Of a stretch of 64,000 nucleotides of DNA, positions 56,571 through 64,000 are shown in pieces. Location of the stretch: contig BLJB01000029.1 in the NCBI GenBank assembly GCA_013423325.1, positions 124,141 to 188,140 on the forward strand, written 5' to 3'. Source of the stretch: Usnea hakonensis (lineage: Eukaryota; Ascomycota; Lecanoromycetes; Lecanorales; Parmeliaceae). Position 1 is the first letter of the stretch. Every line of letters starts with the position of its first letter. A program made the translations under genes and the position numbers. The notes under the pieces are model-generated. The model searched no databases. It saw only the letters and a list, made by a program, of their open reading frames with translations, and was not told where the DNA came from.

Positions 56571-56823
56571 GGGCTCTGTGACAATGAGAATGGACAGTCG
56601 ACAGGGTTGATATCATAATTAGTGAAGGTGTAAAGGCTCTGTGGCAATGAGAAGGGACAGTCGACAGGGTTAATACCATGATTTGCGGTGCATCAGCCAG
56701 GACTGCACATGCTGATCGTACGTTATCAAGGGGGAATTTTACATTCATCAAACGTGCTTATTTCAAGCACATTTTCATAGAACGATCCATAAATAGACAT
56801 AGGACAACTCTTCGCTCTCAAGT

Positions 56824-58209
56824 TTAAGCATTAGCTGCATGTGCTCCCATCCAGGCCGCGAATTCCTTTGGATTCCTTGTCTGCATGAACACTGTCCCTG
56901 GCCCTGAAAACTTGCAGACCAGCCCTTCTCCACTGCTGATGCCGGAGATGATACCTCCGCTTGCTACGCGCTCCATCACATACTTGCAGTTCCAGGCTAC
57001 AAGATGGCCATTGTCGATGATATATTTTTCGCCTTCCACAAGCTGTGACCTGTGTTAGTATCTATCTCACGACGCAGGGGAGTGGAAAAGGGAGGCGTAC
57101 ATCTTTCCTAATGATAGCACCGAAGCTCGCCAACCACAGAATCCCCGTCCCACTCATCTTGTAGACGAACAGTCCCTCTCCCGAGAACATTGCTTTGCTA
57201 AAGCTTTGGTTCTTCAACTCCTTCACTATACCCTGTGTGGCAGCCATAAAAGCATCTTTGCCTACATTCCACTGATCTTGGCCCGCGAGACGCAAGGTGG
57301 TGATGTCTCCGAGGAATGGGGGAGTGAAGAGGATTTCGCCTGGGCCGGTGTATGTGGATGTCATTATCTCACCGCCGGCGATGAGCTTCTTCATGGAGAA
57401 CTTGACGGCGCCTTTGAGGGTTATAGTAGGGGACATTGCGATCATGATTCCTGACGTTCTTGTTTAGCAAACGATGGGAGTGAAAGTGACCTTCTACCAT
57501 ACCTGGCTTTGCGTGCAACGGACAACCCATGGCCAATTGAAGCGTTAGGATAGTATTGGTATTTCTATGGCTGATTCGATAGCTGCCACCATTGAAGGTC
57601 CCAACATCGTCCTGCGTAGTCGCTCCAGCACCTGTAAAGTGACCCTGGGACGGTGCTCCTCCTGGCATTTGTGAAGACTGATTGGAGTTCAGCGGCGGCT
57701 TCTCCGGGGCCATGGCCGGCTGCGAGTCCTTTCGATTGCCTACGAACCCTGCAGAAGGGGGCGGGTCTTGATACAACTCTGGTAGGGGTTTCTTCTCTGG
57801 GGTGTAGGAAGGGGTAGGAGTCACCGCTTGCGGGGGAGGGGCAAAAGATGGACGGTGGCCATTGCCGGCGTATTGTTGCTGTTGGGGCGGAGGAGGATAA
57901 TTGGCAGTTGAGGGAGACGGCTGGGAAGGTGGAGGTGGGTAGGACTGTGCCTGTTGGGGCGGGAAGCCGGGTGAGGAAGGAGGTGGTGGGAATGATTGGA
58001 CTTGAGACACTATTTAGCAAAAGGAAAGCCATACAGCTGGATTCCATACCTGGTGGAGGATAGGTACGACTCTCAGGAGGCCCGCTGGGAGGAGCTACCC
58101 AAGAAAATCAGCCTTGGGCGTTTGTATGTCTTCTCATGGTCTTGTACTGACGAGGGTAATAGCCTCCATGAGCCGGAGGGCCGTAGCCTGGAGGTGGTGG
58201 AGAAGCCAT
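56824..58209 (-). CDS. AIM24-family protein
   Basis: Exons on the reverse strand (58209-58152, 58094-58050, 58009-57503, 57450-57101, 57042-56824) give about 392 residues. The first 150 residues are proline/glutamine-rich (PPPPGYGPPAHGGYYP, repeated YPPPP). The globular part begins near GTFNGGSYRISHRNTNTILT and contains LTLQLAMGCPLHAKPG, ITLKGAVKFSMKKLIAGGE, GPGEILFTPPFLGDI, MFSGEGLFVYKMSGTGILWL and FSGPGTVFMQTRNPKEFAAW, the beta-rich AIM24 fold. Yeast Aim24 is a mitochondrial inner-membrane protein that supports MICOS; this version has a proline-rich N terminus and no clear mitochondrial presequence, so its location is open. All five exons are in phase. Confidence 0.88.
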
Positions 58210-59113
58210 CTCGCCCAAAACTCAAGTGATCACTGCTGCCACGATTGCAAGTCAAGAGATACTTTCAAAAGCAATCACAAAGGACAAGATATGTCAAAGA
58301 GAGAAAGTTGTAGACCAAAGAAGACCGAAGAGTCACGGAACTCAATCAAGAGCTCGAAGCAGAGGAAAGGAAATTTGGGACAAGGGAATTCTCATGTACT
58401 CGAGCCAACAAGTTGCATGATGAGAAATGGCATGTCACTATAATTGGCATCTATTCCTGGTATCACAAGTAAGGAGCTATATTTGGTGTGCATGCTTGTC
58501 GTTTAGCAATCGTCCAACCACAAAGTACGGGGAGCTTAGGGATGCCTGCGGGGTCGTCGACGCTAGGGAAGGGCGGCTATTAGCCTACTCGTACCTCCCC
58601 CTGGGCCCTCGGTTCCTTGGCCGCCACCCTACCTTACTTACTTAATCGCCCCCCATGTACTCCGTACAAGAGCCGTATTCTGTTGAGCGGTGCATATTCC
58701 CAGATTTCTCAGCTTTTTGATGTTCACATATATGGAGACGTGATAGTGCGCTCTACAATTTACAAGTCCAACAACGAAGCCCCGCTCCTGTGACTGTAAG
58801 CTTCTCAACGAAGGACGTTGCGGGGTCCGTTGGAAGTTGAGCTAATTGTTCGTTTGTTTTTGCATGTCAAAGCTACTTTAGTTATATTATTGTGAGCATT
58901 TTATCAATTAAGCCAAACCTTCCTTTCTAGCAAAAAATGCCATGTTTCGTTCGGAGTTTCTCATTGTCGTAGATCTGTTTTGACAGGTCGTCATTACCAT
59001 TCATTGCCGTTACTAAGGCCTCAAATCCAATTGCTACCTTGAGTTCAAACCTTAGATATTGGTATCGTGAAATTCAGACTCCTCTGGAATATCCTCTATC
59101 GCTATTTTTGCCA
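58210..59113. other. divergent promoter region of the AIM24-family gene and ADE2
   Basis: Over 900 bases without a supported gene. AT-rich from 58660 to 59090. Confidence 0.5.
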
Positions 59114-61180
59114 ATGGCGACTCCAATTATTGGCGTTCTCGGCGGGTATGTACGTTCCCGAGTCATTTTTCCCTATTTCGCACCAAGAATCCAAGTCGCA
59201 AGACATGATCCGAGACTCAGACATGCATTATGCCCCAAGACCTCTTTGACTATCAGTTTCGCGCCTCGACGGAGCAATACTGACTCCGGAATGCGCTTAG
59301 GTATGTATCTCTCGGAGCTGATACTTCTTGATTGAATCCTCAAATTGTGTCGCGTTACATTTTTTAGGAGCGAGAGCACATTATTACTTCGAAAATCGAT
59401 TTACAGCTTCATCTCCTCTATTGAATAAGTGGAGCTAATTGCAAAACCGTGTAGAGGCCAACTTGGCCGCATGTTCGTCGAGGCAGCCAATAATCGCAAT
59501 ATCTCGGTCTCAATTCTCGACAAGAAGGCATCTCCGGCCAAACAGGTCAACCCTTGTGATGGAGTCGATGGGTCTTTCACCGACGCTCAAGCCATCCGCG
59601 AGCTTGCGAGTAAATGTGACATTTTGACTGTCGAGATCGAGCATGTGGACACCAATGTGCTCGAAGAGCTAGAGAGTGAATCCTCGGCCAATGGCCGAAA
59701 AATTGAGATTCAGCCTAGTTGGGAGACCATTCGAATAATTCAGGACAAATACTTACAAAAGCAACGGCTTCTTGATGCTCAAGTCGAGGTTGCTGATTCG
59801 CAACCTATCACGACAGTCACCTTAGAGGGGTTGAAGAGAGCTTCTGGCCCTGACCAAATAGGCCTCCCATTCATGCTCAAGGCTCGGAAAGGAGCGTATG
59901 ATGGACGCGGAAACTACCCTGTTCGATCACCGGACGACTTTGAACCGGCAATGAAAGCTCTCCAAGGGCGGGAATTATATGCAGAGAAGTGGGCAGACTT
60001 TGACATGGAAATAGCCGTAATGGTTGTCAAAACTAAAGATAAAGCGAATGCTTTGGATTGGGAATCTTCAACGAAGTCATTCCCCACTGTCGAGACAATT
60101 CACCAGGATAGTATCTGCAAGTTGGTCTACGCGCCAGCTCGTGGACTCTCGGGAGCATTGAACAATGAAGCCCAACGGTTAGCCCGACGCGCCGTTGCAA
60201 GCTTCAGAGGCAAGGGAGTCTTTGGCGTGGAGATGTTCCTCCTCAAAGACAAAAGCATCTTAGTCAATGAAATAGCACCTAGGCCCCACAATAGCGGGCA
60301 TTACACTATCGAAGCATGCCGGCTTTCACAGTACGATGCGCACCTTCTCGCCATTATGGATCGACCCATCCCCGCAAAGAGTCTTGAACTTCTTAATCCA
60401 GCTATCATGCTCAATATCCTTGGAGGGACAGATCCGGACTCATACCTTGCTCTCGCAAACAGCGCGGATGCTGCCGGCGCCAAAGTCCACCTCTACGGAA
60501 AAGGAAGTGCTACGAAAGGGAGGAAAATGGGTCATTTGACTCTTGTGGGCATCAGCATGTCAGAGCTGGAAGAGGAAATGGTTCATCTGATTAGAGGTGC
60601 AGACAATCTCCACGATGAGCAGCCACGAGAACTACAGTTGCTGGAAAAGGCTCCTGCTGCTCCACAAACTCATGCCCAACCCATCGTCAGCATCACCACC
60701 GGCTCAATATCAGACCAAGAAAAACTCCAAGACTGCTACAGAATCCTAAATCAACTCTCCATCCCGTTCGAGAAACGCATCACATCCGCCCACCGCACCC
60801 CATCTACCATGGCCACCTACGCCGCCACCGCACCCTCCAGCAACATCAAAGTCATCATCGCGGCCGCTGGCGGCGCCGCCCATCTCCCAGGCATGGTTGC
60901 CGCATTTTCAAAAAGCGTTCCCGTCATTGGCCTGCCCATCAAGCCTACCCTCGGCGATGGCTGGGACAGTCTCGTGAGTTGTACGAATATGCCGAGAGGG
61001 TGTCCGGTGCTTACGGTGGGCGTCAATAATGCGACGAATGCGGCGTTGGGGGCTGCGAGGATTTTGGCGGGGTGGGATGATGGGGTTAAGAGGAGGTTGG
61101 AGGAGTATGTGGATAGGGCGGAAGCGGAGAGTTTGGGGAATGATAGGAGGTTGCGAGAGGAACATGGGCGGGGGACCTGA
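59114..61180 (+). CDS. ADE2: phosphoribosylaminoimidazole carboxylase (fused PurK-PurE)
   Basis: Exon 1 (59114-59145) and exon 2 (59455-61180) give about 585 residues. The joint recreates the ATP-grasp opening IIGVLGGGQLGRMFVEAA, which fixes both splice sites. The PurK part has LPFMLKARKGAYDGRGN, YAEKWADFDMEIAVMVVK, VNEIAPRPHNSGHYTIEAC and LNPAIMLNILGG. The PurE part starts at about residue 415 with VSITTGSISDQEKLQDCYRI and has SAHRTP, AAGGAAHLPGMVAAFSKSVP and CTNMPRGCPVLTVGVNNATN. The enzyme converts AIR to CAIR in purine synthesis. The single intron is 309 bp, five times the usual length here. The 3' coding region changes from C-rich to G-rich at about 60970. Confidence 0.97.
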
Positions 61181-61534
61181 TGGGGGGGTTATTTTTTCCA
61201 GCTTCTTTGCGTATACTGTAAGAAGATATTGTATATTCCGAGTGCGGGTTGGGTCTATACGGCAATGAAGACTTGATCCCAACGTGAATTTATCTGTCGA
61301 CTTACTTTACTTGCCAGCCAATGTAGAGCTCTCAAGTGTATGAGACAATAGTCATTCACACAAGTAGCTGTTCTCTAATTGAGCGTAGGCAATGCAGTAT
61401 ACAAGCATTCCGGTTCGGACCAATCCCCTTCAACGTGAACAAGAGATAAAGCCTGACTATTCAAATACATCCATAGAAAGCCCAGTAAGACGCCGTACTG
61501 CTCAATCTTGTAAAGCTGTTCGCTACCACAACGC
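61181..61534. other. intergenic region between convergent genes
   Basis: ADE2 and the eIF2-beta gene converge here; the 3' ends of both must lie within it. Nothing else is seen. Confidence 0.6.
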
Positions 61535-62617
61535 TCACGTCTGCTGCCTCTTTCTCTTCCCAACTTGAGCCGAGTAACCGGTCTTGATGGCCGTGACGGA
61601 GCGTCTACTACCGCAGGAATTGCAGGTGACAAAGTACAGACGATTCTCGCCTTTGCTGAGTTCCGTGTCTGGGGACCGGCATGTTTTGCAGGTAACGTAT
61701 TCGCCTTGGTTGGTGTAAGTATTCCGTGTTCTTATATACGTTGAAGAAGAACGGGGGAAAACCATACCGATGTATCTTCGCAGAACGTTCTCAATTTGTT
61801 TTTGCTGAAACCTTCCCTTGATTACCAATCTCCTCGAGCCATCCACGCTGCCGCTCGTCCCCAACTCGGCGAATATGAACTGCATAACATGCTCCTCACT
61901 CCTCTTCATCCTCTTACAGATATCCGGGATATTAGCAAAGATGGTCTTCTTATTCCCTTCCCGCAGACACTGCGGCGGCGGAATGACGTAGCTTTTCGAA
62001 CCGCTCGAGAGCAGATCCGGATGCGCGCTGTGCAAGTGTGCGAAGAAGCGTTCGAGGAGTTTGTCGTACTTGATGGGCTTTTCCTCGTCGTGGGCCCAGA
62101 TGCCCGTTCCGGCGACCATATCCCCATCCAGTTCTTCGGCTTCGCCTGACGGTGCGGCTTTTGCGTTCGCATCGACCTCTCCGTTCTCATTTACGCCGGC
62201 TTCAGCCAGTTTCGCCTCGAAGTCGTCCGCCTCTGCGGCTTTGGCGGGCTTCTTCTTCTTCTTTTTTTTGAGGGCTGTTGGGTCGAATTCGCCGTCAACA
62301 GCTGGGGCAGCTTCATCACCGCCGTCTGTTGCTTCGTCTTTGGGCTTTTTCGAGGACTTTTTCTTTTTGCCTAAGCCTTTGAAGAGGTCTGTCACTTCGT
62401 CGACTGCGGGCTCTGTTGCAGCAGCTGGATCGGGGGAATCTTTTTCTATTCAGTATGCTGCGTGAAAACACAGCCCACGAGCAGACTCACCGATGCTGTG
62501 ACTCTCTGCAGATGTCTTGTCTGGTGTACCATTTCCGTTAACTTCAGTCACTTCCCCATTTGAGGCAACGATTGTGTGCTCGTCGCTGAAAGCGACTGAC
62601 TTCCTGTGAGACGACAT
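61535..62617 (-). CDS. translation initiation factor eIF2 subunit beta
   Basis: Exons on the reverse strand 62617-62491, 62445-61768 and 61704-61535 encode about 324 residues. The 63-bp last intron (GTATGG...CCAAG) is in frame and must be removed to give RRYIGEYVTCKTC. The N-terminal half carries lysine blocks (KKKKSSKK, KKKKKKKPAK) that bind eIF5 and eIF2B in the family. The core reads YDKLLERFFAHLHSAHPDLL and SEEHVMQFIFAELGTSGSVD. The C-terminal zinc ribbon is CKTCRSPDTEL-x9-YFVTCNSCGSRRSV. The protein belongs to the ternary complex that brings initiator tRNA to the ribosome. It is divergent from the TAF8 gene. Confidence 0.97.
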
Positions 62618-62879
62618 AGTGTAAGAGTGTGTGAAGAAGTCTAATATGGAAAACCAAATGTGGGAGGTGACTCTCCACAAAATATGACGCATCTTTAGCC
62701 GTGCTGAGTCAGCCATTCAGAGCCAATCATTTCTCAGCTACAATCTGAATGGCTGACAATCCTTCCTCGCTGTCGCTGAGCATCCCTCATTTCGAATAGA
62801 AAATCTGAAGTTCAGCTCACTGCTGGCTAGTTGGGGTGATTGCATCTATGTTCCCAGTGTCTTCATCAGCTGCGCCTTA
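62618..62879. promoter_or_regulatory. 262-bp divergent promoter between eIF2-beta and TAF8
   Basis: The two start codons are at 62617 (reverse) and 62880 (forward). Both genes serve gene expression, so shared control is possible but not shown. Confidence 0.5.
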
Positions 62880-63922
62880 ATGGCGCCCATGGCAGTCTCG
62901 CAGTCCCTTCCTATCAAGCGCTCTGCATCCTTTGCATCCTTTGACTTATTCGATCTACCACCGCACAAAAAACAAGATCGCAGACACATCCGTCACCACC
63001 AGTCAAATTGGGATTTACAGAGGGGGCGACTCAAGGAGCCATGGCAGAACGTGGAGGCTGTTCAGTCTATGCTCACGCGCTCGATCGGCCTTGCGCTGGA
63101 GGCTGTTGGCTTCGAAGCCGCAGCGCCAGACGCTATGGAGGCCTTTCGTGTTGACGTCGAAGAATGTATGACGGCTATTACAATTGCTAGCCTTGTAGCT
63201 TCGCGCTGACAATGCCAGATATGGCACACTATCTTGCCGATGTGCGCCAGTCTATGCTCTCATGCCGGCGCACGCAAACAATTCCACAGGATTTCCTGCA
63301 AGCTCTCCATACCCATCAGCTCAGCCTGAGATCCCTTCTGCCGCACCTTGACCCGCCTGTGAGCCCGTCGCGGACACAGTTCCCTCTACAGACTGAAATT
63401 GCGCAAGAGAATGACGAGCAGCACCTGCGGTTTCTAGGACCGTTATTGAACGCTGACCCTGATGAAAAAATTCGAGCATACGTTCCAGAACACTTCCCGG
63501 AACTCCCAAGCAAGCACACCTACAAAGCCACTCCAGAGTATGCGAGACGTGAGCAGGACCCAAGAAAGATCCGTGAGAAGGCTACGGAGGAAGGCAGGCT
63601 TGGTGAAGAAGCTCTCCGCAGGCTTGTTGGTGCAGGAGCAGGTACATCGGTCCAAGAGCCTCGACAAGGCCGGAGACTACAAAGCTCACGGGCATTGAGA
63701 GATCAACTATGGATGGAGACTATGCAAGCAGTGACACAGGAGACGTCCAACAGCATGGACTTGGACAAGGAGGCTGGTATTGGGAAAGAAATGCAGAAAG
63801 GCGGCCATCCTCTACCTGTCGCTCCATCTGGGTACGGACGCCTTGGGTCAGCCGTGAATGCAGACAAGAGATACTGGAGAAAGCCGGCGCCGCAGACGAA
63901 GGAAGCAAACGGAAGCATTTAG
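62880..63922 (+). CDS. TAF8: TFIID subunit TAF8
   Basis: Exons 62880-63165 and 63219-63922 (GTATGA...TGCCAG, 53 bp) give about 329 residues. The histone-fold region is around MLTRSIGLALEAVGFEAAAP and, across the splice, VDVEEYMAHYLADVRQSMLS. The conserved TAF8 C-terminal motif YVPEHFPELPSKHTYKATPE is followed by DPRKIREKATEEGRLGEEAL. TAF8 pairs with TAF10 through the histone fold and holds TFIID lobes together via TAF2. The C-terminal tail is low complexity. Without splicing the first frame ends at 63209, so the intron is needed. The ATG at 62880 is followed by a second ATG in frame (MAPMAV). Confidence 0.88.
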
Positions 63923-64000
63923 GGGCACAATTGGTCATATTTTCAAGCATTTTGCGGAGTGCGGAGTTGGCGTAGATATGATACCCATATGCGCAAATTC

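Overview
The window is nuclear DNA of a filamentous ascomycete (Pezizomycotina). Evidence for this is the many short introns (about 45-110 bp, GTANGT donors, CTRAY branch sites, YAG acceptors), a WetA-type conidiation regulator, an Slt2/MpkA cell-wall-integrity MAP kinase, a CnjB-type zinc-knuckle protein, fungal ADE2 (fused PurK-PurE) and a GC-AG intron in the kinase gene. The class (Dothideomycetes or Eurotiomycetes are both plausible) cannot be fixed from sequence reading alone. Exon structures were worked out by hand from splice signals, reading-frame phase and family motifs. No tRNA, rRNA, CRISPR array or intact transposon was recognised.

Layout. 0-24 kb is a dense housekeeping and development block: the end of an unknown gene, wetA, a large GT28/sterol-glucosyltransferase-like protein with a Vps13-like C-terminal domain, a small secreted protein whose intron carries a poly-C tract and a 2-base N gap, a multi-C2H2 protein, an F-box-like protein, mpkA, a tail-anchored FHA protein, an AKR/Kv-beta oxidoreductase and a four-helix MARVEL-like membrane protein. 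24.3-29.3 kb has no gene I can support. It holds a degenerate tandem array whose units look like exon plus intron (25.45-26.23 kb) and a second long C tract. 29.3-36.2 kb is a decaying accessory block: a GMC oxidoreductase pseudogene with two in-frame stops, a dienelactone-hydrolase-like gene with an open frame but lost catalytic residues, and a membrane-anchored lectin-like gene with a stop and an intron shrunk to 26 bp. 37.4-41.2 kb carries an intact zinc alcohol dehydrogenase and a 12-exon sugar transporter, perhaps the surviving part of the same catabolic neighbourhood.

42.2-64 kb returns to core genes: a CnjB zinc-knuckle gene with an apparent frameshift, aspartate-semialdehyde dehydrogenase (Hom2), a protein with duplicated C2HC modules, two short-chain dehydrogenases around an SH3 adaptor, an MCT-type MFS transporter with a 13-nt microexon, an AIM24-family protein, ADE2, eIF2-beta and TAF8. 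eIF2-beta and TAF8 are divergent across 262 bp.

There is no obvious co-regulated operon-like system. The most unusual material is the exon/intron-like tandem array, the run of broken or catalytically dead genes at 29-36 kb, the CnjB frameshift, the two GC-AG introns, and a recurrent change within genes from C-ending to G-ending codons toward their 3' ends.
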